64,000 nt of DNA from positions 27,362,792-27,426,791 of the forward strand of contig JAOWCC010001501.1 in NCBI GenBank assembly GCA_030867875.1, written 5' to 3'. The notes under the pieces are model-generated. The model was not told the DNA's origin, did no database searches, and saw only the letters and a list, made by a program, of their open reading frames with translations. The position numbers and the translations under genes are program-made. Origin of the DNA: Actinernus sp. WN-2022. Lineage: Eukaryota > Cnidaria > Anthozoa > Actiniaria > Actinernidae. Every line of letters begins with the position of its first letter. Positions within the stretch are counted from its first letter, which is position 1. This document shows, one piece after another, positions 1 to 11,012 of this stretch.

Positions 1-240
1 AAGGAGGACTGTGCTCCATTTTTTAGGCTTTACATAGCTTGTCAAAGCCGGGATGGCAATCTGGAGGAGTTCTTCAGGTGTGAGAATCAGCCATGGCCTC
101 CATCACTCTCCCAAATGGGCCAGCTCAGAGGAGGGCAGAAAGCAGATCTAGTGAAGCGCTTGCCAAACGCCTCTACACAGATCGTGGAGCCACCAACCCT
201 GGATGCAGTCATTCTTGCCGAGATGGGGTGCACGTATTAA
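1..240 (+). pseudogene. 3' fragment of an unknown coral-type ORF, open at the left edge
   Basis: Frame 1 is open from the first base to a TAA at 238-240, giving 79 residues. It includes FFRLYIACQSRDGNLEEFF (residues 7-25), then QPWPPSLSQMGQLRGGQK and a PPTLDAVILAE stretch near the end. I recall similar FRLYIACQSRDGN and PPSL segments in uncharacterised, often multicopy proteins of coral genomes, but I cannot name a domain. In those proteins, as I remember them, the chain continues past this point, so the stop here suggests a truncated copy. No intron donor is obvious. Its function is unknown, and it may belong to a mobile family. Confidence 0.4.
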
Positions 241-2000
241 AAATTAGCCGAACTACCGTTCAAACAGTGAAGGAAAAATTCGAACTGTTAGTGATTGCTC
301 AGAATCCTTTCAAATGGTTTCTCAGAACGTTGGTACGGATACCAAACAGTCTAGAGACATTTCTTGAAACCGTTCAGTTCACTTTGTAAAAAGCGCTCGT
401 GAACGTTTTCCCGTGTCAGGCCAGATATATTCATGTCTATCAAAACATATATTTCTAAAACTGAACTTAATTTGAAGTAATCCACGTGCACTCGTAACTT
501 TGAAAATGACACTCACAGCTTCGAAACGTTTATCTGTGTAATGTTGTTATATAGTTGCTGAAAGAAGGAATCAATAATGAATATCTCCAAACACATTTAA
601 TTTGGATCTTCTTAGGGAACCTCATGGAATAACTTTAACATTTATTAAATCCCTCTTGAGATGGCAATTAATAATAATTGCTTTTCTATAATTGTTACAG
701 CACTGTCTAGTAAAGTCTGAAGATGTCCTAAACTTCGCCCCCAACATATCCTTAACTGAGAAAATACCAATCCTTGATTTATCATCAGAAGTAACTTATT
801 AATAGCCAACCACATTTACGTAATTTAACTGAGAACTGATATTCTGTAATTCTCCCTGAAAAATCAAGGTGTACTGACTTCCATTTGAAACTGAAAATTG
901 AAAACTTCTAGAGACCTAGCTTTGTGTCTGCAAGCTAGTGTTTGGTCTGACCGTTTCTGGACGGCACCGCTCAGTAAGGAAGTTATACTACTTTCAATGC
1001 AATCGCGAGTTTTAAAAGCTTTCTCTCTGGAGACCTGCCATTTATTAAATTAAATATTATGATAATTTTAACCAATTTTGATTTTGCAATTTTTAGCGAA
1101 GTAAATAATACGGATGTGATACTTGTACTTATAAATACTTCACATTTCATAGCAATGTTCTATAGCTTCCTTCGCATATTGGGATTGAACGGAAAGAGAA
1201 AGGGCTGAGTATTTTTTAATACCCACTACCTTTTTCTTATAATAAAAGGAAAATTACTACCATCATAAAATGCTCTGAACATGGTGTTATTTCGTTAATG
1301 TGACTCAAAATTATTAAAATGTCATCTGTTTAAACCTTTGCTAATTGGTCAATGTGTTTTCCATTTTAAGTGATCAGGCCGCAATCATTAATTCGTGATC
1401 AATAATAACCCATGCTCAAACAGCAATCAACAAAGAGATATTATTTGAACAAACTTAGCCATTTAACAATTTAGAATCTCAAGAGGATCGAATAAACATG
1501 ATCAACTCGCATCCAAACCTGCATTTCCTTACCTGGGTACCAGAGGTGCTACTGCTTCCCTTCGCGAAAGTTAGGCGCGAAGCGCCTCCATCGAGGAGCG
1601 AAGCGACGAGAGAACCTCTGGTGGCACGGCTTGCGAATCTCACTTCCATGTTCGAACTAGTATCACATTTCCCGAATAACCGGTTTTGCAGTCATGACGT
1701 CTGTTAGCTGCCAAATACATGTTTACACGTTTTCGCATCACTGATTTGCGCTACACGTGCCGACTACTTGTATGTTATAAATTCAGATAATGAGTTGGTT
1801 CACACTAGAGTTTCAAGTTAGACTTAAGTCAGACTTGAGATTTGATGTATGTGTGTGTGAACGGTCAATCGAGGGAAACCCAAGTCTGACTTGAAATGCA
1901 GGCAAGTTCAAAGGCCAGTGGTCAGCGGGCAAGATGGCGGGACATATTTCGCTCCGTAATTAACAATAGTAAACTTGTCCTTCATACTAATTAATCATCA
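241..2000. other. No gene recognised; short inverted repeat near 1530-1620
   Basis: This AT-rich stretch shows no credible ORF or splice pattern. At 1528-1545 the sequence GGGTACCAGAGGTGC faces ACCTCTGGTGGCA near 1613-1626, giving a small foldback of about 100 bp. A similar GGGTACCAGAGGTT occurs again near 16585, so this is a dispersed repeat end. Confidence 0.4.
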
Positions 2001-2005
2001 ACATT

Positions 2006-4010
2006 GTGAATCAACATGAGATGAGCCTTATGAGTACTCCCTGTACCTGGAGACATTGCTGTGATGTGTCTCAGATAGATCTACAATCAAATCAAACTGT
2101 AATGGAGGTAAATTTACAACTGAAATTTACAACATGGCCGACACGAAATCACGCTACTAACGACGATTTCTTCAATCGAGAATTCGCTGCACGCCGAACT
2201 GTGACGCCACCTTTAATATTGAGATCAATCCTGGGCCGGTGAAGTGTCCCTGTGTCTGCTGTAGAAAGCCATGCAAGAAAAACCAACGAGCCTGTGATGA
2301 ATGTGATTTATGGGCTCACTCTAAATGTTCTTATATAACCATATTGCAGAAGTATAACCGACTGTCAACTACAGACGTTAAATGGTACTGCAACGCTTGT
2401 TCTCGCCAAGGGCCTACCGACTCCTTCTTCTCTAACAGTTCTTGGGCATCGGATAGTGACACAATATCAGATTGTACGTGATAACTGACTACAAGAATGA
2501 CATTTCATCCTACTACAAATACAACTTATCCATTGCCCACCTTAACATCAACAGTATTCATCAAAACAAAGTTGATGAAATCAAGATCTTACTGAACTAT
2601 GAACTGTTTGATATTTTTGCACTATCTGCGGAAACAAAGATTGATGCCAGCAACAGTAGTAATTCTCTTTTTCAACACCATCAATACAGAATAATGAGGT
2701 GAGACCGGAGAAAGGGTGGCCTGCAGACGAAAAAAACTGGAACCCTCGGCTGACTTTGAAGCCATCTGCTAGCTTGGACGTAAAAGGCAAAAACAACTGA
2801 TGGTTTGCAGTGATTGCCAGTTATCACCCAACAAAAACGTTAACAAGCCTTCAGAGGTTTTTCAGAATTCCTATAGGAACCCTCACTCTATATATACCAC
2901 TACTGAAAACATCTTAAACAAATGGAATGAAGTACTGATCATTAAGGACCTCAACTTTAATAGTGCTGAATGACTGACAGTCTTATAACCACACACCTGA
3001 TAGCCAGTTGACAGATTTCTGTGATCGGTACAGTCTGATGAACACTGTTACTGAATCTACTCGAACAACTGCTATCTCTAGTATGCAGCCACCCTGATAG
3101 ATTCTGCCATACTGGAACCCTGATCCTTGGCATAAGTGATCATGACTTAATTTATACAATTCGCAAACAAAAGCTACCAAGACCTCCCCCAAGGCTTATT
3201 ACAAACCGCAGTCAGGGGCGTAGCTAGCCATTTTTTGTTTGTAAGTCCGTTCCAAACTTCGTTCAACTAGTTCAACGGGGAAAATGTTCGGATAATAGAC
3301 ATGTCCAGAAAGTTTGTAAGTCCGGGCTTACTGGCTTAAAGGCAGCTACGCCCATGGCAGTATGAACTGAACTCTTCAATGAATAATCCTTCCTCACAGA
3401 CCTAAGATTCAGCCTTCATTTTTGAAGACATAAATGACGTTCTTGCTCACTGGTACAAACTGTTCAGTGAAATCCTAGACAAGCATGCCTCCCACAAAAA
3501 AGGTTGTCCGTGGCGATCAAGTTCCTTGGTTCACCCCCACAATTGCTAAAGCCACTGGAAAGACGAATAGACTATATAGAAAATTTCGCAAATGCAGATC
3601 CAAAGACAACTGTCAGATCCTATTTCTACCAAGCGTCACATGAATCCAAGCACCCTTGGGAGTTCTGGAAAAGATTTGAACCTCTGCTCCCCAACAAAGC
3701 TACGACTGACTAACAACCGGATCCATCGAATGGCCAGCTAATCGAAAATGGACATCTCCTAACCAATGACGTTGATATTGCAAACACATTTAATGAATAG
3801 TTCATAAATCTGGCGTCTGCATACATACCAGATCTTCACCCCAGCATACTGGCAATAAAACAAAGATACGGTGACTTCCCTAGCTTCTCTTTCAAACCGG
3901 TTACTGAGGCGTATATCAAATCGATCCTAAACGGCATCAGACCAAACGAAGCCACTGGCCCCGACTGCATCTCTCCCCGGCGACTTCTGAAGCTCTCTGC
4001 ACCTGCCACC
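2006..4010 (+). mobile_element. Decayed non-LTR retrotransposon (PHD-like finger, endonuclease, start of RT)
   Basis: Three broken reading frames line up in LINE order. At 2239-2481 there is a Cys-rich segment (CPCVCC, CDECDLWAHSKC, WYCNAC) with PHD-finger spacing, as seen in front of some CR1/Jockey-group endonucleases. At 2472-2702, NLSIAHLNINSI and FALSAETKID match the start of an endonuclease/exonuclease/phosphatase domain. Around 3590-3710 comes the usual basic linker (ATKTTVRSYFYQASH, WEFWKRFEPLLPNK), taking the reading as approximate. At 3900-4000, IKSILNGIRPNEATGPDCIS is the entry to the reverse transcriptase. The copy stops near 4010, so all catalytic RT motifs are missing. Stops and frameshifts make it inactive. 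Confidence 0.75.
3213..3356. mobile_element. 144-bp inverted-repeat element inserted in the LINE, 5-bp target duplication
   Basis: The element begins CAGGGGCGTAGCTAGCC and ends GGCAGCTACGCCCATG, so its ends are inverted copies of each other. It is flanked by GCAGT at 3208-3212 and again at 3357-3361. Removing one GCAGT and the element rejoins the LINE coding region. A relative of 142 bp with a 5-bp duplication lies at 51963-52104. The ends resemble those of hAT-type miniature elements, but hAT elements normally duplicate 8 bp, so the superfamily is left open. Confidence 0.75.
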
Positions 4011-4610
4011 AGGCTCGGGTCCGGGCCTCGCTCGGCCCACAGGTAACCCAACATTTCCACCCAACCCGAAAACTAATATTTCCGAAAAAACCTGAGAGCC
4101 TTGTAAGCAGGCTAGGCCTGTTCTGACTCTCACCAAACTAATAAACTTGTGTATCACCACTAAATCATAGCCCACACAATGGAAAGTCGCTAATTTCTCT
4201 CCAATTCCCCAACTGATCGAATACACACGTAAACACACACTTCGTTGTTTGGCACATGAGAGAAGTTTATTAAGAATTAAAAAAGGAATACAACACTGAG
4301 CTAAAACAATAAACCTCTCTGCCACCCATTTTATGAAACTAACCCAGGGTGGGCCGGTGGGAAAATCGAGAATAACGTATGAGACTACTGTTAATCCACA
4401 TGCGACTCCGATCACATCCAGCAAAGGAACTAGCTCCACTACTGAGGCGCTCCACTGAGGCTAGACTTTAGAATACCCTGTCACCTTTTTAGCTACCATA
4501 AAGTACTGTCACCGCGGTCCGTCGTCCGCAGTCACAATCTTGCGCGCGCATGTAAAACGTAGGTTTCTATTTACGTTAATTGACATTGACTTCTAGGCGA
4601 TGTTCGGATT

Positions 4611-4656
4611 ATAGGGTTTAGGGTTTAGGTTAGGGTTTGGGTTAGGGTTAGGGTTA
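4611..4656 (+). repeat. Interstitial telomere-like TTAGGG tract
   Basis: About seven irregular copies of TTAGGG/TTTAGGG lie in a row. It is far too short and interrupted to be a telomere, and it sits inside the inverted-repeat element. Short tracts of the opposite strand (CTAACCCTAACC) recur near 28063-28080. Confidence 0.8.
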
Positions 4657-4870
4657 CTTTACTATACTTAAAATACTTAAAGTTAATTGACATTCATTGA
4701 CTGCGGGACTGCGGACCGCTGTAGCAGTACTTTACTATACTTAAAGTTCATTGAGATTCATCGACTGCGGGACTGCGGACCGCGGTAGCAGTACTTCACT
4801 ATACTTAAAGTTCATTGAGATTCATCGACTGCGGGACTGCGGACCGCGGTAGCAGTACTTTACTATACCA
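4657..4870 (+). repeat. 64-bp tandem repeat, about 3 copies
   Basis: The unit runs from TACTTTACTATACTTAAAG through GACTGCGGGACTGCGGACCG to GTAGCAG. The last two copies are almost identical; the first is diverged and slightly longer. Confidence 0.8.
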
Positions 4871-5084
4871 TACAATATGGTACAATATAATAGCATGACC
4901 GAAGACCTTGGTTCCATCGTTTTTTAGGTCGTGCCTTCAAAAGTGACAGGGTAGTCTAAAGTCGCTAACTGAAATCAGATCTACCGAAATATAATACCCA
5001 TGACAGCATGCGTCAGTTATGCAATTTGCGCTCCCCAAACTGAATTGTTTTTGCCGGTGTGCTTAAATTAAACGTAACGATGAA

Positions 5085-6090
5085 ACCATACGCATTGACC
5101 GTAACATCCCCCCGAGTAAGGTTCCGCGTGGGAACAAAACTCCAGCGGACTTAGGGACGATATTAGCCAAACGCGCGATGAGAAAGAATGTAAAGAAATA
5201 TGCATAATACAATGTGCAAGAATAGGATCCGATATGAAATATAAATGCTTAGAAAGCTGTAACAAAGGCGCGGTAGTTACTAGTGGTGCCCGACTGGGTG
5301 TATAGAAAGCGTTACGAGCAATACCGTGTAATGCTAAGGCGAGAAGAAAGACCTTACTAATGGTAATGACTAATGGTAATCAACCCCTGAGAATAAATGC
5401 AAAAGTATAACCCCACTGAGGTATTTCCGTATAGAAGGAGGACTGAGCGTCCGACTCAAAAATTGTACATACAGACTAAGTGTGTCTAAATCGACCGGTA
5501 AGGCGTTCAAACGAAAATATTTACAGAACAAAAGAAAGGCCTTGAACTGTGTCCTCAAATTACTATACGTCCCGGTGCTGTTTCTATAAACAAAGAGATG
5601 TGACTACATTAGAAAGGGCTGTCAAACCGAAATAACTCGGGCGGTACAAGGCCCTCCGACGCGGCACGCTGGATAAAGCGCTCTTTCGCCGGAGAACTTG
5701 TTGCCCATCTCGACAGCAGGTCTGGGTCGGTGTTAGAAACCCATGGCAGATGAAGTGATCATAGCTCAAACTCGTACTTTGCAGAGAGAAAACATATTTC
5801 CCGCAAACAAGAACTGAGGAAGGCACCCTGCAGCGGCCTGAATTCAGAACTGTGACCGCAAACTCATTATCGCACCGAACTGTCAACCGCAGGCCCGACA
5901 ACAGATGACCCCAGAGCTTTTGGGCAACCACAATGGTTAACAATTCCAAGGAGTTAATGTCAAGGGATCTTGTCACAATAAAATCCGGAAACACGGCGTG
6001 AAAATAACGTCCGGTACAAACGCCGCCACATCTTGTCAGAAGGGATTCACCTCTAAATAGCGGCTTTCTGGCTGAACACAATTACCGGTC
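5085..6090 (-). mobile_element. Decayed DIRS-type retrotransposon (RNase H and tyrosine recombinase parts)
   Basis: Read on the minus strand, 6081-5584 encodes a DIRS-type RNase H region: GGVCTGRYFHAVFPDF, then DINSLELLTIVVAQKLWG, then RCDNEFAVTVLNSGR. After a frameshift the chain continues as a segment like VSNTDPDLLSRWATSS and VPPELFRF. Next comes the N-terminal domain of a tyrosine recombinase at 5558-5370 (LRTQFKAFLLFCKYFRL, LYVQFLSRTLSPPSIRKYLSG). A further recombinase piece lies at about 5265-5085 (LLQLSKHLYFISDP). This order, RNase H then recombinase on one strand, is the DIRS layout. The reverse transcriptase and the catalytic end of the recombinase are absent, and frames are broken, so the copy is dead. 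Confidence 0.75.
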
Positions 6091-6391
6091 GCGAAGGTCG
6101 CAAACCAATGAGAGGTATTGCATTTAGAACGTGTTCGAACCGTGAGAGCAAAAGCGCAAGCGTCGATCATTTCGCAATATCATTTCGCAAGAGCTCAGAA
6201 CGGCAGAAGAGATGCAGAGCTGGACAAAAAGATGAGTAGGGAGCTGTTCAAAATGTGGCCATTCATTTTACAACAGGTACAAGCCAGAGAAATGTGCTTC
6301 CTGCTGTTTCCATATTGGCGGTACTTACATACCGAAAACAAAGAAAATCGAACTCAAAGGTACCGTACAGTGAGTTTGTTGAAATTATATA

Positions 6392-6645
6392 CTTGTGACC
6401 ACAGGCAGCCCAGTCTCGATATATGTTTCCCGCTTATTAGTCTGTTGGGTTAGCTGTGGTATGTTTCATTAGCGATCTCGGATGAGTTTATATAATTGGT
6501 CCTTGTGAATTCTCTTTTCCGATTCCTACTCAAGAAATCTTCAATTTAAAAAAAATTCCGAGATCGCTTATGAAACATACCACAGGTAATCCAACTGACT
6601 AATAAGCGGAAAACATATGTCGAGTCTGGGCTGCCTGTGTTGTGA
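6392..6645. repeat. Foldback element, arms of about 85 bp
   Basis: The left arm (6392-6482) contains ACAGGCAGCCCAGTCTCGA, GCTTATTAGTC and GGTATGTTTCATTAGCGATC. The right arm (6558-6645) is its reverse complement with scattered changes. The loop is about 75 bp. There is no coding potential. It is a miniature inverted-repeat element or foldback; target duplications were not resolved. Confidence 0.7.
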
Positions 6646-7870
6646 CTTTTGATCCCAAGCCATGCATGTTTTACTATTGCGAGGTTGTGATTTTTTAAAC
6701 TGTTATTATCCCCAGTTTCAAGTCCTGCCTCAGTTGAAGTCGCCGACCGTCTGTTTTCCGTTCGGACAAGTAATCGGGACGATCGCTGTTTTCAGTTGCT
6801 CGAGATGGAGATAAGGGTTTGTGGATATGTGTAAAAATTGTCACCATCCCACCAATTTTGAGCTGCCAAAAACCATTCATGCCAAGATCATACCCAGTTA
6901 ACTGGCAAGGTGACTCATATTCTACAAGTGTATTCAATATAATACAGTCAAAAAAACTTTATTTAAGGTGGGCCGCACCTATTTATTTTGGTAGCAGGGG
7001 TCTTTTTAAATTGCGTTTTTGAAAAAAATTAACCCAATGTGAAATTGAAACCACAACATATACATATTAAATTTTCAGTTATTTTTTTTCAGGACTCTTT
7101 AACATCTCGGATAAACTACTGGTCTCGATTGATATCCTACTTGAGAAGTCGTTCGATTCTCTCTCAGGGCCTCAGGCCTAGGTTTTGGTTTGGATTTGGA
7201 CGTTCACCCCGGTATCCTGATAGTGATCTTTTGCTTGCCAGGGCAAGCCTTAGCCGGGGAGTCTCTTTCATCTTCTGCCGTTTTTAGTTTGGATTTTAAG
7301 GCTTTATTTTCATGCATTAGGCTTGTGTTTCTTTATCGTGCGATGGATATCAGACATCACAGATTACTGAGTATACAAGAGGATTCATGGGGATCCCGAC
7401 AACTCACTGAAATCGCCTTACCTGAGCCAGATGACCACACAAACAGCAACTGAATATACCGTAGAAGCAAGTCAAGGCATTTTTACTTACGATTCTCTCG
7501 TATTTTAACTCCTTGAAAGCTGGAGTTCGTTACATTCCCATACAAACGCTTTAAGTATCGTTTATTTAAGCGATTAGCGCCGCCTGTTCACGAGTTTACG
7601 AAATCGGAAAACGCCACATCTGCCTATATAGAGCACTAACGAACATTGTTGTTAATATGGGAATGTATAGTATTATACCTATCTGTTACGGTAAATCCCT
7701 CGGCTATATCCAGTTGAGTTCGATGAATTCATGTACTGTGTGCGATGTGTGTTGACGATGAAGTGATATGAACTCCCGAGTGGATACAAAATCCCTGAAG
7801 ATTTTTAGCGGTAAGTAATTAATGGGGTCTGGGTACAAGATTGCGTGACCTCATACATGTACCCCCACAG
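6646..7870. other. No gene recognised
   Basis: ORFs here are short and resemble nothing known. A weak inverted pair (ACATTCCCATAC near 7531, ATGGGAATGTAT near 7659) may mark a degraded small element. Confidence 0.35.
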
Positions 7871-8536
7871 ATGAGCTGTTCCATTTCATGTTTATATTAG
7901 CTGTATCACTTCGCGTCTAGCTGTACCATTTCGTGTTTAGCTGTACCATTTCGTGTTTAGCTGTACCATTTCATGTTTAGCTGTACCATTTCATGTTTAG
8001 CTGTACCATTTCATGTTTAGCTGTACCATTTCGTGTTTAGCTGTACCATTTCGTGTTTAGCTGTACCATTTCGTGTTTAGCTGTACCATTTCATGTTTAG
8101 CTGTACCATTTCGTGTTTAGCTGTACCATTTCGTGTTTAGCTGTACCATTTCGTGTTTAGCTGTACCATTTCCTGTTTAGCTGTACCATTTCGTGTTTAG
8201 CTGTACCATTTCGTGTTTAGCTGTACCATTTCGTGTTTAGCTGTACCATTTCGTGTTTAGCTGTACCATTTCATTGTTTAGCTGTACCATTTCATGGTTA
8301 GATCGATGTACCACTTCGCGTCTAGCTGAATCATTTCATGTTTAGCTGTACCATTTCATGTTTAGCTGTACCATTTCATGTTTAGCTGTACCACTTCGCG
8401 TCTAGCTGTGCCATTTTATGTTTAGCTGTACCATTTCGTGTTTACTGAGCTGTGCCATTTTATGTTTAGCTGTACCATTTCATGTTTAGCTGTACCATTT
8501 CATGTTTAGCTGTACCATTTCATGTTTAGCTGTACG
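7871..8536 (+). repeat. 20-bp minisatellite, left block (about 33 copies)
   Basis: The unit is TTTAGCTGTACCATTTCGTG, with frequent CATG for CGTG and some ACTTCGCGTC variants. Copies are near-identical in the middle and diverge at both ends. The array continues at 9408, so the sequence between was inserted into it. Confidence 0.9.
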
Positions 8537-9395
8537 TTGCTGTAAAACCCTAAGATGGGGGCCCCATTGCTGCAAAATTGCTAGTAAGGCGAACAAAACC
8601 CTTGGGCTGATAAGACGATCCCTCAAACCCTGTAATATCGCAGTTAAAGAAAGAGCCTACCAGTCTCTTGTCAGGCCTATCCTGGAATATGCTGCTCCTG
8701 TATGGAATCCCCACACAGACACTGACGTAAATCGCCTTGAACAAGTTCAAAAAAACGCTGCCAGATTTGTTTCGAACAATTATAATCCTACTGTAAGCAC
8801 ATCTAATTTAGTCAGGTCATTAGGTTGGGACACTCTAGAACAAAGACGCCTCCTTAATCAATCAGTGCTGTTTTTTTAAATTAGAAATGGGCTGGTAAAC
8901 ATCCCTTTCCCTGAGTGTGTTACTATTTCCTCCAGATCTAGTAGACGCCATCAGTTTAAGTACACACAACTTCCAGTTAATGTATTAGCATATAGCTATT
9001 CTTTTTTCCCTAGGGCTATAAGAGTATGGAACCTGCTTCCGTATGAAGCAGTTTCTGCTAACAGTCTAGCCAGTTTCAAGTCAGCCGCCCTGCCTGCCAT
9101 TCGATCTATGCAGGTGCCTAGCCACCTGCGCAGGCTATAGATCGCTCGTATATATGTTTAGTTATTATTCTTATCTATTTAATATTTACTTAATATTTTG
9201 GTATGTGTCACGATTTAAATCGCGTAGTTTATTATTATTATTAGTAGTAGTATTATTATTATTATTATTAGTAGTAGTAGTAGTAGTATTATTATCATTA
9301 CTATTATGTTACTTAGTTTATTATTATTATTCTAATTTATATATTATTTAAACTCCCAGTATTAGTGAAAACTATCCCAGGGAGTATAACCATCT
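8537..9395 (+). mobile_element. LINE 3' fragment inserted in the minisatellite
   Basis: From about 8550 the + strand encodes the region downstream of a non-LTR reverse transcriptase: ASKANKTLGLIRRSLKPCN, KERAYQSLVRPILEYAAPVW, NRLEQVQKNAARFVSN and TSNLVRSLGWDTLEQRR. A frameshift near 8875 leads to LPVNVLAYSYSFFPRAIRVW and then SFKSAALPAIRSMQ, with a stop near 9140. An AT-rich tail with ATT repeats follows. The RT catalytic motifs lie upstream and are missing, so this is a 5'-truncated copy. The C-terminal type is common in CR1/Jockey-like elements. Confidence 0.8.
9222..9345 (+). repeat. ATT/AGT trinucleotide tract in the LINE tail
   Basis: Runs of TTA and TAG triplets (TTATTATTATTAGTAGTAG) follow the LINE stop. 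They probably grew from the element's own 3' tail. Confidence 0.75.
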
Positions 9396-9407
9396 AAGTA
9401 TCTAAGT

Positions 9408-9585
9408 ACCACTTCGCGTTTAGCTATACCATTTCATGTTTAGCTGTACCATATATTTCATGTTTAGCTGTACCATTTCATGTTTAGCTGTTCCACTTCG
9501 CGTTAAGCTGTACCATTTCATGTTTAGCTGTGTCATTTCATGGTTTATAGCTGTACCACTTCGCGTTTAGCTGTACCAAACGTTA
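9408..9585 (+). repeat. 20-bp minisatellite, right block (about 8 copies)
   Basis: The same unit as 7871-8536, more diverged, with ACTTCGCGTT and CATG variants. It resumes after the LINE fragment and ends at AGCTGTACCAAACG. Confidence 0.85.
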
Positions 9586-9676
9586 AGTTGAAAGACCAAC
9601 GCTATTCTGTTTATGTACTGGCTTGACCATTTGGTTGTCGTTTTTACCGTTTTGACAACGGAAGCTCTACCATTTT

Positions 9677-9751
9677 GGTAACACGCATTCTCGTTCCCAG
9701 TGCCTCCTCGACTAACTGAAGGAGGCACTGGGAACGAGAATGGGTAACACG
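9677..9751. mobile_element. 57-bp hairpin with 9-bp flanking direct repeats
   Basis: Stem arms are 9686-9708 (CATTCTCGTTCCCAGTGCC...) and 9720-9742, a perfect 23-bp inverted repeat around an 11-base loop. GGTAACACG stands directly before (9677-9685) and directly after (9743-9751). This looks like the insertion of a tiny perfect hairpin with a 9-bp target duplication. A LINE reading frame begins in the right-hand repeat. Confidence 0.7.
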
Positions 9752-11012
9752 GTAATCCTGTTAGATCTCTCTGCTGCATTCGACACGGTTGGCCACCATA
9801 TACTGCTATCAAGGTTGTCCTCGAGGTTTAACATCAAAGGCAAAGCCTTAAGATGGCTTCTGCAGTCCTATCTATCTAATCGACAACAGTTTGTTATGAT
9901 CGAGGACTCCTACTCCGTTAATCATGATCTGACCTCCGGCGTCCCACAGATTCTGTACTGGGACCCATCCTGTATCTTCTCTACATGTTCCCTCTGGGAG
10001 ATATCCCGTGAGGAAGCACAAAGTGTCTTATCATCTGTATGCAGATGACATCCAATTATACACTACCTAGATCTTGCCTTTGCTAAACTGAGTGCTGAAT
10101 ATTGTTTCTGGATCATAGAACATTGGATGGGTAAAAATAAGCGCATGTTTTTCCACTCTCGCTATCGCTCATGCGACTATATGCCCCACTTGCTGTAGGT
10201 AAAGACAATATACAACCATCAACGCATGCACGCAATATTTGAGTCATCATTGATAAAATACTCTCTATGGACAAACAAATTAATGCTATCTGTAAATCCT
10301 CCTTTTTTCAGCTGAGGACATTGCAAAAATTAGAAAACACTTATCTTTTAATGTAGCAGAAATACTAATCCACACCTTTGTCACATCTAAATTAGACAAC
10401 TGCAACTCTATTATATGGTGCCTCTAAACAATTAACTAAAGAGTTACAATATGTACAGAATTCAGCAGCAAAAGTCTTAACCTGTAAGAATAAATACGAT
10501 CACATTTCTCCTGTTGTTAAAGACGTACCTTCATTGGCTTCCTGTACTAAAACGTATTGCATTTAAACTTGTCTTACTGACATACAAATCAATCTTTAAA
10601 TAATTTAGCTCCGTCTTACCTACAAAACTTAGTTAAGATATATACACCTAAACGTACACTATGGTCATCATCCGATCCATTTCTCCTTAAGTTCGTCCAA
10701 CTTCGAAACTTAAAACTTATGGACAACGAGCATTTTCAGTTGCTGCACCGGAACTATATAGAACAGTCTTCCTTTCAAAATCATATCAAGTACTAGTCTC
10801 AATCAATTCAAGTCGAAACTAAATTACCATTTATTTATAAATTAGTTACAACATACTATGTACATATTACCCATTATCTTTCTTATTATTAGATTTTTAC
10901 TTAGTTTAGTCACAAATTTTTAATTATTAGTGTAAATTATTATACTTATTCATAATATTGTAAAGCGCATAGAACGGTATGTATATGCGCTATAGAAGCT
11001 TATTATTATTAT
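9743..11012 (+). mobile_element. Decayed L2-like LINE fragment (RT core to 3' tail)
   Basis: The frame at 9740-10048 encodes NTVILLDLSAAFDTVGHHIL (RT motif A, with the catalytic Asp) and SYLSNRQQFVMI, then SVNHDLTSGVPQ. After a frameshift the YADD box appears near 10038-10060 (HLYADDIQLYT). Later pieces in shifting frames give a KLDNCNSI-like stretch near 10395 and LQYVQNSAAKVLTCK near 10446. The copy ends with an L2-type tail: GTAAAGCGCATAG, GCGCTATAGAAGC, then (TTA)n. At least three frameshifts make it inactive. Confidence 0.75.

Larger units (their letters stand above)
4464..4963. mobile_element. 500-bp element with terminal inverted repeats and internal tandem repeats
   Basis: GACTTTAGAATACCCTGTCAC (4464-4484) faces GTGACAGGGTAGTCTAAAGTC (4943-4963), with one mismatch between the arms. 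Inside lie a telomere-like TTAGGG tract and 64-bp tandem repeats. A copy of the repeat core lies inverted near 4504-4535 (CCGCGGTCCG), so the element is partly self-complementary beyond its ends. It has no coding capacity and is probably a non-autonomous DNA element. Confidence 0.65.

Noticed and set aside
3927..4439. 170-codon frame on the minus strand
   Set aside because: Its first third is antisense to the LINE RT start and the rest resembles nothing known.
4611..4656. Telomere or chromosome end
   Set aside because: The tract is under 50 bases, irregular, and inside an inverted-repeat element with ordinary sequence on both sides.
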